This document shows positions 46,802 to 55,630 of a stretch of 64,000 nucleotides of DNA, one piece after another. How positions within the stretch are numbered: the stretch's first letter is position 1; every line of letters starts with the position of its first letter. The notes beneath the pieces are model-generated. The model did no database searches. It had not been told where the DNA came from and saw only the letters and a list, made by a program, of their open reading frames with translations. The position numbers and the translations under genes are program-made. Origin of the DNA: JAPOXR01 sp963662395 (GTDB lineage: Bacteria; Pseudomonadota; Alphaproteobacteria; Rhodobacterales; Rhodobacteraceae); NCBI GenBank assembly GCA_963662395.1, contig OY759511.1, forward strand, positions 3,224,001 to 3,288,000, given 5' to 3'.

Positions 46802-47960
46802 TCAGGCCGGCGCCCGCTCCGACCAGGTGCGACCATCGCGAAGGAGCGCGTTGGCGGTGACGACGAGCTTGCGCATCACTGCGACCAGGGCCGCGTTGTG
46901 GTGCTTGCCCCGCTCCCGCAACCGCTGGTGGATCATGATCATCTGCGGATTGTGCGACTTCGCCGACAAGGCCGCCATGCAGAGAACGTCTCTCGGCCTC
47001 CTCCGCCCGCCGGCCACGTGCCGTGCCCCCTGCCTGGTCCCGCTGTCCCTGGCCATCGGTGCCACGCCGATCAGCGCCGCCGCCTGGCGATTGCCGATGC
47101 TGCCGGGCCCGGTCATCCACGAGATCAGCGCTGCCGCGACGGCCGGCCCGATGCCGGGGATCGAGACCGGGATCCGGTAGCGCTCGGCATGGGTGGCCTC
47201 GCCGGCAACCGGCTTCTCGATCCTGAGGTCAAGCCTGGCAATGGCCTTGCCGAGGCTGGCAATGAGACCGAGGAGTCCTTTCCTCGGGACCGGCTCTCCA
47301 GGCCGGGAGAGGATCTGCCTCGTATCCGCCTGCTGATCGACCATATGCTCTCTTGCCACCAGCATGTCACCGAGGCGATCGAGGAACCTGCCCCGCGGCT
47401 GCGTGAGCGGCAGACCGGCAAAGGCGACGCCAAGGGCCGCCAGCACCCGGGCATCGACCCGGTCGGTCCTTGCCGGCTTTCCGCCGGCCCTGGCAAAATC
47501 CCCGGACTGGCGGGTATGGGCCACCGAGACGGCAAAGCCCTTCGCATGCAGGGATTGCACCAGCGCCCGGTCGGGCCGTCGGTCCCGGAACCGTTCGGCA
47601 ATGGCCCGGAAGCCGTCCCGGCCACCCTGAAGTGTCCTGTCCTCTCCATCCGGATGAATGTCCGGTCTGTTCTTGCCGGCATCGATGCCTGCGACCGGCC
47701 TCTCATGGTCTCCCGCTCCTGTTCCGGCGATGATCCGGCATCCTGGCCCGGGCATCCATCCGGGACCCGGGAGACAGACGGGAAGGCGCGAAGGCCATGC
47801 CTGATCACGGATCCGTTTTCGTGATCCAGGGTGATTGCGGTCCGACCCGCCTTGCGGGGAAGATGCCCCGCTTCGCCGCCCCCGGAAGTCAGTCCGTGAC
47901 GGCCGGCAACGGCGAGCCCGTGTGAAGAATGGAGACGTGGAAGCGGCACGGCAACCGCGG
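46802..47960 (-). pseudogene. IS110-family transposase, inactive
   Basis: A minus-strand frame ending at 46802 matches IS110 transposases: VAGIDAGKNRPD, then RQSGDFARAGG and TDRVDARVLAALG of the RuvC-like DEDD domain, then the Tnp20 domain with SIPGIGPAVAAALISWM and NRQAAALIGVAPMARDSG. Between AERFRDRRP and RALVQSL, the segment that should carry the second catalytic acid (a V-V-E-A-T-G-like strand) is missing by roughly a dozen residues, so the enzyme should be dead. No ATG or GTG fits the expected start near 47715. Upstream DNA (47720-47960) includes a small GATCACG hairpin and would hold the bridge RNA of IS110 elements. Confidence 0.7.
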
Positions 47961-48296
47961 AGTTTTCCACGGGAAGGCCCGCGGTACAATGTACAACTTC
48001 CTTTTCTTCTCCACTCCCTGATTCTGGCCATACGAGGTGACGGCCCGTATTGCCTCACTTGAGAATGTTACTCTGGGCTGAACCTTTGCCTCATCAAGAA
48101 TGTTACCGAAGACCCGGTGATTCCGGAAGCCGGTTCCGGGGGTGTGATCCGGACCGCAGGCTGCCACGGCAGGCCGGCCTGCCGTGGCAGCCTGCCGACG
48201 TTTTCGTTCCATGACCCCTGGCACCTTTCGTTGCGCAGTCTCGAATTCGGGTGCTGCGATCGCATCCGCGTGCGCGCGGTCTTCCCGGGGAGCGCT

Positions 48297-49603
48297 CTCG
48301 ATGGCCGGTGATCCAAAGATCACTTCCCGGACCCTTTCCTGACGCCGGATCTTCACCCGCCGCCGAAGCGTTCGCAACAGGTTGTCCGGATACGGGCCGG
48401 GATGTTCCTCCTGCAGCTGCTCCGGCAACTGCCGGCTCGCAGCCCAGGGTTCGGCATCAAACCATGTCCGCAGCTGGTCCGTGACCTTCTCAAGCGGATC
48501 GGGTCGACGACGGCCGCGTTTCGGCCGTGGCTCCGGCCTGGAGGTCGGGCGAACCTCACCGTCCGTCCAGGCCGTGCGCAACGCGGCGAGAAAGTCGTCC
48601 GGCGAGCTTTCTTCCGGCCCGGCCTGCACCGGAACGCCATCCGCGAGATCGGCTATCTCCTGCTGCCCGCGTCGCATCTGCTGCAGGAGAAGAACGGGGC
48701 CCAGGCGTTCCTGCAACTCGGTGACCGCGTCACGTACGGCCCGGGATGTGCGGGCATCTTCAGGCAGCCGCCGGCACGGTGTTGCCGGCCGGTGGTAGCG
48801 TTTCCCGACCAGGGACCCGTCCCGGGTCTTTTCCGAGAGCTTGAACGAGGGTCGGAAAGGTTCACGAACAGGCGCCGAACCACGGAACCGTTCTTCCGTT
48901 CCACCAACGCCTGGTCGTTCCTATGCCAGGGCCGGCTGCGCCCGCTCTCTTCGCAGCATGCAGGAAGCGTCTCGTTCATGAAGACGCTGTCGTTGTCCAC
49001 ATCGAAGCCGGGCAGGTCAAACGGAAGGCGTCTGCGCAGTCGGGCGAGGCTCTCCCGCACCAGGGTCTGCTCCCGCACGGAACCGGAGCGCATTCGGTCC
49101 ATCCGGTGGCGACGTCCGTGATGACCGGCGTTTGCGGAAAGCTCCCGCATGCGACCGGACCGCTGTGCGCGACCAGATCGCCCTCCATGAACCCGGGCGC
49201 CGGATCCTGCCCTCTTACGGATATCGCGAAGACGCCGATCGATCGTCGCCGCGCTCATCGCCGGAACGCCGGCCCGCACATCTTCGCGCAACTCCGGATG
49301 CCCATGCCGCTCCATCGCCTCCACGAGAGACGGCAGCAGGACCTGCAGGCGCTTGCCGCAAATCCGGTCCGGGGCCTCCCGCAGGACAACCAGGGCATCC
49401 CGAATCTCGTCGCCATACTCGAATCTCCGCGACCTCCCATCACGCGTCTCCGTCGAAGCCGAACCCCGAAGCAGACGGATCGCATGCTTCCGGTGATGCC
49501 CGGTCACCGACACGAACTCGTCCGGCATGCGTGACTTGCCCGAGCGCTCCGCCTCGCCGTAACGCCGGCGCAAGGCCCCCGGCAATTCGTCTCGTGCCGA
49601 CAT
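48297..49603 (-). pseudogene. ISNCY-type integrase-core transposase, frameshifted
   Basis: Reading from ATG 49603 gives MSARDELPGALRRRYG, then VTGHHRKHAIRLLRG and the region up to IDRRLRDIRKR in one frame. EGDLVAHSGPVACGSF (catalytic-acid region) follows in a second frame. VDNDSVFMNETL, NDQALVERKNGSVVRR and the tail with DFLAALRTAWTDGEVRPT follow in others, down to about 48297. This is the layout of ISNCY/IS481-like transposases with an integrase core. Several frame changes make it a pseudogene. Confidence 0.68.
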
Positions 49604-50322
49604 GCTCAACCCCCTCATGATCCTGCTCCCAAAACAAATGCTCCGGGCAACATTCCTGACGAGGCAACGGATCGGTCGAAAACAACGTATGTGGTGAGGC
49701 AACGCGGCAGTGATGCAGTCACCGCCACGCGCCGTGACCGTCCGGCCCCCGATGTCGGGCATCTCCGGCAGGGATCCCGCCTGACGTCCTGCCCGCCGAC
49801 ACCCGGGCAGGACGCGGGAGGCGGCAGGCAACGCTTCCGGGTGGGTGGCGTCCGACAGACCGGAAACCCTCCCTGATCCGGCCGCAATCCGGCATGTCGG
49901 CGCAGGTCCCGCCTCCCGGGATGATGCCGCATCGGTCTGCCTCATGGTGTTTTCCCGGCCCGTCACGAGACAGGACCGGCGGAATTCGGAATTTCAAGGG
50001 CGATGGGCCTGGGATCTGTTGCTGTCGAAGCCCGACCGGGAGGCTCTCGGGTCGTGCCAGGTGAATGCCTGGCCTGCTCAAATGCCTCGTTCGGCTAGTC
50101 GAGTTCCAGTGCCTCCCGGTCAGCGGCATTGGCCTCCCCGACATCGATTCCCGGGCCGGTCTTGATCTTCATGTCGTGCCTGCGCGGTGGAATTCCGGTG
50201 CACGCGGTGTGGAAGACCTGCATGGTGCCGGCCCGTCCTCGAGGTCCAGAAGAATTTCGTAGACACTGAATTCGAGCGGTGCCGTGCAGCCGAGAACGGG
50301 TGGTAATTCAGACTATCCTTTC
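49604..50322. other. Intergenic region, nothing recognised
   Basis: About 700 bases between the ISNCY-type remnant and the BrnT module. Six frames show no motif or repeat I can support. It may contain further decayed DNA. Confidence 0.4.
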
Positions 50323-50339
50323 ATACGGGATTCCCGTAT
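50323..50339. promoter_or_regulatory. Palindrome upstream of the BrnT-type toxin gene
   Basis: ATACGGGA-T-TCCCGTAT, eight-base perfect arms around one base, lies 10 bases before the toxin ATG and overlaps a TATAAC hexamer at 50337-50342. A site here would let the co-encoded XRE antitoxin repress the operon, as is usual for type II modules. Confidence 0.7.
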
Positions 50340-50349
50340 AACTCTGTTC

Positions 50350-50622
50350 ATGGCCAATGGGTTTGACCTCGCCAAGGATGACATCAACCGGGAAAAGCAC
50401 GGGCTGTCCCTGGCGTTCGGACACAGGATTTTCGAGGATGCCGATCACCTGATCATCCCCTCGATCCGGAAACGGGACGGAGAGGAACGCTTCAAGGTCA
50501 TCGGCACCGTCCGGGAGAAGCTGTTTACCGGTGTGTTCACCTGGCGAAGAGGTCTGCCCCGGTTCATATCCGTGAGAAGGAGCAACAGAGGTGAAGAAAG
50601 AGCCTACCACACTGAAGGCTGA
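50350..50622 (+). CDS. brnT: BrnT-family toxin (DUF497)
   Basis: A 90-residue BrnT-like RNase toxin: FDLAKDDINREKHGLSL at the N-terminus, then DGEERFKVIGTVREKLFTGVFTWR and a closing FISVRRSNRGEERAY. The fold resembles RelE. The ATG at 50350 starts at the conserved domain; upstream in-frame codons are not conserved. The 3' end overlaps the GTG of an XRE-type antitoxin by 32 bases. Here the antitoxin is a helix-turn-helix protein instead of the usual BrnA. Confidence 0.85.
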   Translation: MANGFDLAKDDINREKHGLSLAFGHRIFEDADHLIIPSIRKRDGEERFKVIGTVREKLFTGVFTWRRGLPRFISVRRSNRGEERAYHTEG

Positions 50623-50869
50623 TCCGGCCGACCCGGAGGATTTCGATGCAACGCCCAGGGCGATGGACCGCGCCTTGAAGGCGCGCCTGATCCGCAGGAC
50701 AAGAACCGGCATGGGTTTGTCACAGACGGAATTCGCGCGCCGCTTCTGCGTGCCACCGGGCACACTGCGGGACTGGGAGCAGGCGCGCTCAACGCCTCCG
50801 GACTTTGCCATTGCCTATGTCAAGGTAATTGCCCGACATCCGGACATGGTGGCGGAGGAAGTCGCCTGA
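50591..50869 (+). CDS. XRE-type helix-turn-helix antitoxin
   Basis: A 92-residue protein with a helix-turn-helix (GLSQTEFARRFCVPPGTLRDWEQARSTP split across about residues 42-69) and an acidic N-terminus. It partners the BrnT-type toxin, overlapping its gene, and probably binds the palindrome upstream. GTG start at 50591 is preceded by an AGGAG-like sequence. Confidence 0.82.
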   Translation: MKKEPTTLKADPADPEDFDATPRAMDRALKARLIRRTRTGMGLSQTEFARRFCVPPGTLRDWEQARSTPPDFAIAYVKVIARHPDMVAEEVA

Positions 50870-50940
50870 CGCGCTTGTGCGCAGTCCATTCTCGCGTGGG
50901 CGAGCTACCTGAACCAACAACATGAAATGGCTGGAGCCTG

Positions 50941-51654
50941 ATGAGTTTGTCGGGGAGCAATGAAATAATGACCGTGACATGTGGCCGGGGAACTGGTCGG
51001 CCCGGTGCCAAATCACGACAAGAGATGCAGCAGGAAGTGCTCCAAAATCCTGTCCGGGCCATGGAAGACGCCATTGCATTGCTGCAGGTTGTCAATCAAC
51101 TGAAATCCGGATCGGACAACAAGGGTCTGAAACACCCCTTGCTGTTCCGCGGTCAATTACTTGCGGGCGCCATCCTGCTGGGGCTGGCATCGGAACTCGT
51201 GCTGAAAGCGCTGCTCATGCGCGACACGGGCACTTCCGCAAAATGCCATGACCTGGTCAAGTTGTTTGATCTGCTTCCAGAGGGAACGATGCGGTGCCTT
51301 GAGCAAAGGATGCCAACGGCACCAAGTGTGTACCTCGATTCATCTCTAGAATACCCCAATATTACGAAAGCGCTGGAGGCAAACCGGAACCTGTTCGTGG
51401 ATTGGCGATACGTGCATGAACGCCGTAATTCAATCGCCGAAACCGGCGTGTTGATGACAGCGTTGGCGGCGATAATCGATACGTTTGGGAACCACCAAAA
51501 TCTCCGGGGTCAAGCTGCTGGCATTGTGGAGCGTCTCCTGAACTCGACTTTGCACGATCATGCCGCGAAACAGAGTGTTTCAACCATGCGCCGGATCCTT
51601 TCCGGAGGGACTTCGAGCCTGTCATGTTCGGCCAGGAGGCCGCAGGTGGCATGA
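50941..51654 (+). CDS. HEPN-like protein, 3' end replaced by a mobile element
   Basis: A 237-residue product. The middle carries the helical segment ILLGLASELVLKALLM, CHDLVKLFDLLPE, and a later FVDWRYVHER, which fits HEPN-type domains such as AbiU2-like defence proteins. From about residue 206 (base 51558) the frame runs through the end of an antisense transposase gene, so the C-terminus comes from the insertion sequence. The native end was probably cut off. It lies 71 bases after the toxin-antitoxin pair. Confidence 0.55.
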   Translation: MSLSGSNEIMTVTCGRGTGRPGAKSRQEMQQEVLQNPVRAMEDAIALLQVVNQLKSGSDNKGLKHPLLFRGQLLAGAILLGLASELVLKALLMRDTGTSAKCHDLVKLFDLLPEGTMRCLEQRMPTAPSVYLDSSLEYPNITKALEANRNLFVDWRYVHERRNSIAETGVLMTALAAIIDTFGNHQNLRGQAAGIVERLLNSTLHDHAAKQSVSTMRRILSGGTSSLSCSARRPQVA

Positions 51655-52744
51655 TCGGCATCTGCGGGCGGCAGGATCAAGTGCCCCTCCCGGTCTGATG
51701 CGGAGCGTTGGAAAATGCCATCCGGCCGGAGCCGGGTCCGCACAGCGGCGATGGCGTCGGAGAATGTGAAGCCGGTTTTCCGGTACCACGCGGCTGCACG
51801 GGATCGCGGTGTCCTGGCGAGGATGTCGCCGGGCCACGGGCAGACCGGGCCGTGGAGTCCGGGGAGCACCGGTGTGGTCCGTTCGATTGCGGCATCGGAC
51901 CACTGCCGCCGGGTCTCGAGGCCGAGATGGGCGCGCATGTCCCGGAAGGTGGTCTCGATCTGCCGGCGCCGGCCTTCCGGGTCCCGCACCAGGACCCATC
52001 GGACGGCTTTGGGCCTTGTGCCGGTACGATACCGGAGCGCCTGCCCGGAGAGGATCTCGAATGTCTTGTCCTTCAGGCCTCCATGCCGGAGCGGGAGGGT
52101 GATTTCCGTCCGGCGTGCGGCGGGGTCTTCGAGACGGGTTCGCAGTTTGGGCAGGGGGTGTCCCTTCTGCCTGGGCCGGCCCACCTGGCCCGGGCCCGCG
52201 GCTCCGGCGGTGCGAACAGGCTGGCGTCGAGCCGCAGCCGGCTGATGAGGCTGGCGTGCCGGCCGATGGCGTCTGCGGGTTCGCGGGTTCCGAAACTGCT
52301 GTGCGGGCGAAGATGATCGATCGTTTCGGGAACCGGCGCAGGATCACCGGCATGCCCGGCAGCCAGGGCAGCGGCGTCAGAGCCATGAAGCCGAGCCGGC
52401 GCAGTCCGCCGGCGGTGGCGAAATGGCCGTGGCTGGAGCGCACGGGGTCGCGACAGATGCCGCGGGCGCGGATCCGTGCTCCCCGGCGCCGGCGGGTGGT
52501 GTCATCCAGGCCGATGATGATCGGCTCCCCGGTTTCGACCGGTGTTGCCACCAGCTGGCGGGCGAGTTGCCGTGCGAGGTCGCGGGGTCTCCGGCGGGCC
52601 CGGTCGAGGACCTGGTGACATGAGGCATGATCGGCGGCCATCGCCCGGCCGGTGATGCGCCCCGAAACGGTTCGAGCCGGATGCGCAGGACATCCGGAAC
52701 CGGATCGCCCGTACCGGTCTGCAGCCGTTGATCCGGAACTGTCA
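51558..52744 (-). pseudogene. DDE transposase (IS4-superfamily/IS701-like), frameshifted
   Basis: Minus-strand frames together form one transposase. The start at ATG 52744 (overlapping the methylase stop) leads to a frame carrying GEPIIIGLDDT and RDPVRSSHGHFATAGG, with LPWLPGMPVIL and RRFPKRSIIFA. It then shifts to the frame with RWVLVRDPEGRRRQIETTFRDMR and AHLGLETRRQW, ending at 51558. LDDT and the RRQIETTFRDMRA Glu belong to the expected DDE residues. At least two frame changes make it inactive. The ends were not identified. Confidence 0.6.
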
Positions 52745-53467
52745 TGACCTCACCGGGTCTTCGGCCTCGGCGGCCATGATGGCGGCCTTGCGCCTGATGC
52801 GCTGGCGGTCGGTGAAGTTCCGGCCCGCACGGTGCAACCGGTCGGGTGCGAGGTCGAACCACACCACCTCGGTGCGCACGATGCCCCGGGTCATGACCTG
52901 CATCGACAGGCGGCGCCAGCCGGCCGGCTGGCGGTCATGGAGCGCCGAGGGATGGCCCGACACCATCACCCGGCAGGGCAGGGCCCCGAGCAACTCCGGC
53001 AGTGCGACATGCCCGGCCTCCGTGCCGTCGAAACGGCAGCGCCGCCTCGAGCGGCGGGTGGCGTGCAGATAGGGAGGATCGCCGCAGACCGGCTCCGGAC
53101 CCCGGAACGGGAAGCAGGACAGGAACTCATGGGCGCGGCCATGCACCCGTTCGACAGGATACGCACGGGCAAGGGCCTCGAGCACACGCACATCGCGATC
53201 AATGCCGATCGAGCGCTCGGCCGGCGGCTTGCGCTTCATCAGCGCCCCGCCACCGGGACGGCTCTCGACATGGACGCCGTGCGGCGGCATCAGCGCAATC
53301 AGCGCCCGGCACAGGCCGGGCGTCGCCTTCGATCCGGAATATCCCGTGGGTCCGCTCCCCTCGCAACAAGGGCCGATCCATGGAATCCACCCTCCATGAT
53401 GTCGACGCACGACCAGGGACGGAGCCTCGATGCCGGGCTTGCACGAAAGGGCCGGAGAACGCGACAC
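52742..53467 (-). CDS. DNA adenine methylase, probably degenerate
   Basis: Up to 241 residues with the D12-class Dam methylase layout. GYSGSKATPGL stands near the SAM-binding start, ESRPGGGALMKRKPP replaces the usual E-x-x-L-G-G-G-A motif, and the catalytic GDPPYLHATR is intact. GRNFTDRQRIRRKA closes it. Residues before GYSGSK (about the first 40) are not conserved, and no good start lies near, so the true start may be lost. Substitution of conserved positions suggests weakening; activity is uncertain. Phage-type orphan methylases of this kind occur in mobile DNA. Confidence 0.6.
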   Translation of the reverse strand: MSRSPALSCKPGIEAPSLVVRRHHGGWIPWIGPCCEGSGPTGYSGSKATPGLCRALIALMPPHGVHVESRPGGGALMKRKPPAERSIGIDRDVRVLEALARAYPVERVHGRAHEFLSCFPFRGPEPVCGDPPYLHATRRSRRRCRFDGTEAGHVALPELLGALPCRVMVSGHPSALHDRQPAGWRRLSMQVMTRGIVRTEVVWFDLAPDRLHRAGRNFTDRQRIRRKAAIMAAEAEDPVRS

Positions 53468-53517
53468 GTCGGATCCCGGAACCGCCGCCAGGGGACACGC
53501 CCGAGCATCACCCTCCC

Positions 53518-53805
53518 ATGACCGGGCCCGACCCCGTTCTGCTGCGCATGGAGGCCTTCGACAGGGAAAATGGCGGCGGCGTCAGCGTCTGCAGGAGCCG
53601 GGGCGGCCATACGCTCGTCCTGACCGCCACGCAGGCCCCGATCGCACGGCTCGAACCGGAAGGCCAAGGCGACAGGATGCGTCCTTACTACTGGTCCCGG
53701 CAAGACCGGTGGAAAGATGTCGGCGACATGGGCGGCCTCGTGCTCCCGCTCGACGAAGCACTCGACCAGATCGCCAATACCGACATCTTCCGGACCTGGA
53801 CCTGA
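53518..53805 (+). CDS. Small unknown protein
   Basis: A 95-residue protein from ATG 53518, with VLLRMEAFDRENGGGVSVCR and a C-terminal ALDQIANTDIFRTW. It is acidic, with no signal or membrane segment, and matches no family I can name. It is 58 bases ahead of the CopG-like antitoxin gene. It may be its partner, but lacks BrnT features. The composition is ordinary for the region. Confidence 0.55.
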   Translation: MTGPDPVLLRMEAFDRENGGGVSVCRSRGGHTLVLTATQAPIARLEPEGQGDRMRPYYWSRQDRWKDVGDMGGLVLPLDEALDQIANTDIFRTWT

Positions 53806-53863
53806 AGACGAGATCCACGAAAAATGTACAGGGTCGAGATGAGCCGCAAGGAGAAAAACTGCC

Positions 53864-54154
53864 GTGTCCCGAAATCCTGACCCGACGCCTGGATTTGCGA
53901 CCGAGGCGGAAGAGCGCATCTTCCGGGAGCGGCAGGATTCCACCGACCATGCAGACTGGTCAAGGGCCGAACATGTCCGCATGCCAGACCTCAAGCCTTC
54001 GACTGTCTCGATTTCCTTGCGGCCGCCTGTGTCATTGATCGAGCGGATCAGGATCGCCGCAAACAAGCGAGACATGCCTTGCCAATCCCTGATCAAGGCA
54101 TGGTCGCCGAGAAAGTCGACGCCGAGCCATAAGACCGGAGCCAACGCCCGGTGA
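53864..54154 (+). CDS. CopG/BrnA-like antitoxin with altered C-terminus
   Basis: A 96-residue product. Residues 12-78 match the CopG-type antitoxin family (EAEERIFRERQDSTDHADW, then LKPSTVSISLRPPVSLIERIRIAANKRDMP). After LIKAW the frame seems to shift: an alternative frame continues as AEKVDAEP and stops at 54130. The antitoxin therefore probably ends shortly after LIKAW in the original gene. It has AAGGAG 10 bases upstream of the GTG. No recognisable toxin is adjacent, so it is an orphan. Confidence 0.62.
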   Translation: MSRNPDPTPGFATEAEERIFRERQDSTDHADWSRAEHVRMPDLKPSTVSISLRPPVSLIERIRIAANKRDMPCQSLIKAWSPRKSTPSHKTGANAR

Positions 54155-54615
54155 CCGCCGGCGCAGCCGGTCCTGCGTCCAGCGACCTGCAATCACCGGT
54201 TCGAACTCGTTCCATCATGCCTGACCAGTCATCCGTTCATGTCGTCATCTGCGCAGTGAGAAGCGATCAGGTTCCTGTTTCCAAACGATGTTTGAAACCG
54301 GAGAGAGTCACGCACCGGCCCAAAACCGCCCCGCATCGCGAGATTTCCTGTCGGCGTTCCCCGGCTCAACTGCAATCGCTCGCCGATTGACCGGCAGGCA
54401 GGTTGATGGACGCGAATGCTCCGACGTGAACCTGAATCCGAAATCCAGCTATCCCGGCCAGGTGCCGGGCTGCGTGAAATCCGGAAGTGAGGGAGTTCTT
54501 TCGACAAGAACCGGATGGCTGGAAGGCGGTCGGAATTGCCCGCAACCCGGCCTCCGGATCAGCCCGGGACACAAATCCCGGGAGGTGAGCCGGAAGGCCG
54601 GCCAGGCGAGTTCGA
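54155..54615. other. Intergenic region, nothing recognised
   Basis: About 460 bases between the orphan antitoxin and the SDR gene. No family motif, repeat or clear terminator was found on either strand. Confidence 0.4.
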
Positions 54616-55425
54616 TCATTGCATGATCATGCCGCCATCGATCATGATCAACTGGCCAGTCATGTAGTCGCTTTCATCCGAGCACAGGAAGGCGGCTGTG
54701 CCCTTCACGTCATCGGGGGTCGAAATCTGCTTCATCAATATCATGGTCTCGGCGATGTGGTTCATCGACTGTCCCTGCTCCTCGAACATGCCGATCTCGA
54801 CCAGATCCTTGTCGAGCTGTTCCCAGAGCTCGGTATTGACGACACCGGGTCCGTAGCCGTTGACGGTAATCCTGTGCTCCCACAGTGCCTTGGCGCCGCC
54901 GATGATCAGGGCCAGCACCGCATATTTGGAGCAGCAATAGGGAACGACATCCAGGAACGCCGTGCGCGAGACGATCGAGCCGACCGGGATGATCTTGTAG
55001 GGATGTTTCTCCATCGGGCCCTGGGCAATCATCTGGCGGGCAGCCTCCTGCATGCCGAGCAGGACCCCCTTGGCGTTGATGTTCATGATCATGTCCCAGT
55101 TATCTTCATCGATATCCATGAACATGCGGGGCTTGTTGACGCCGGCATTCAGCAGCGCCACGTTGATCGAGCCGAAGGCCTCGACCGTGCTGGCAACCGC
55201 CGCCGCGTTGTCCTCGCGTCGCGTGACATCCATTGCCACGGCGACACAACGGCCGCCCCCGGCGGCATTGATGCGTTCGGCAACCTCCTGCACGCCGGCA
55301 AGATTGATGTCGCCAATACAGACATTTGCCCCCTGCCGGGCAAAATACAGGGCATTTGCCGCGCCCATTCCCTGGGCCGCGCCGGTGATCAGAATGTTCT
55401 TGCCGGCCAATCTCTGCGCATCCAA
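54616..55425 (-). CDS. Short-chain dehydrogenase/reductase
   Basis: A 269-residue classical SDR. The NAD(P) motif TGAAQGMG is at about residues 14-21, an acidic GDIN follows beta 2 (suggesting NAD), NAG is in NAGVNKP, and the catalytic Ser (VGSIVSR) and YCCSK are present. It may oxidise a polyol or sugar in step with the divergent transporter. The TTG start at 55425 is preceded by AGGAGG 8 bases away; no ATG or GTG nearby fits better. Confidence 0.88.
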   Translation of the reverse strand: MDAQRLAGKNILITGAAQGMGAANALYFARQGANVCIGDINLAGVQEVAERINAAGGGRCVAVAMDVTRREDNAAAVASTVEAFGSINVALLNAGVNKPRMFMDIDEDNWDMIMNINAKGVLLGMQEAARQMIAQGPMEKHPYKIIPVGSIVSRTAFLDVVPYCCSKYAVLALIIGGAKALWEHRITVNGYGPGVVNTELWEQLDKDLVEIGMFEEQGQSMNHIAETMILMKQISTPDDVKGTAAFLCSDESDYMTGQLIMIDGGMIMQ

Positions 55426-55504
55426 TCTCGTGCCCTCCTGCTATCCTGTCATGTGAAAGACCCGAAAACTGCCGCAGGAAACCACCAGACCACAGCATAA
55501 ATCT

Positions 55505-55547
55505 GTCCATAATGGACGAAGTTGGCCCTATTTGGTCCGCAGTGGAC
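55505..55547. promoter_or_regulatory. Paired 13-bp palindromes between the SDR and sugar ABC genes
   Basis: GTCCAT-A-ATGGAC (55505-55517) is perfect; GTCCGC-A-GTGGAC (55535-55547) has one mismatch. Centres are 30 bases apart, about three helix turns, so a dimer or tetramer could bind one face of DNA. Both lie between divergent genes. TGGACAAATT (55543-55552) is shared with the first divergent region at 9504-9513. Confidence 0.68.
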
Positions 55548-55630
55548 AAATTATCATGGGCTGCAATTGGTCAATCCGGAAGGATGTCCGCAATGAATCG
55601 TTCCCGTTACAAAATTCATGGGAGAAAGTA

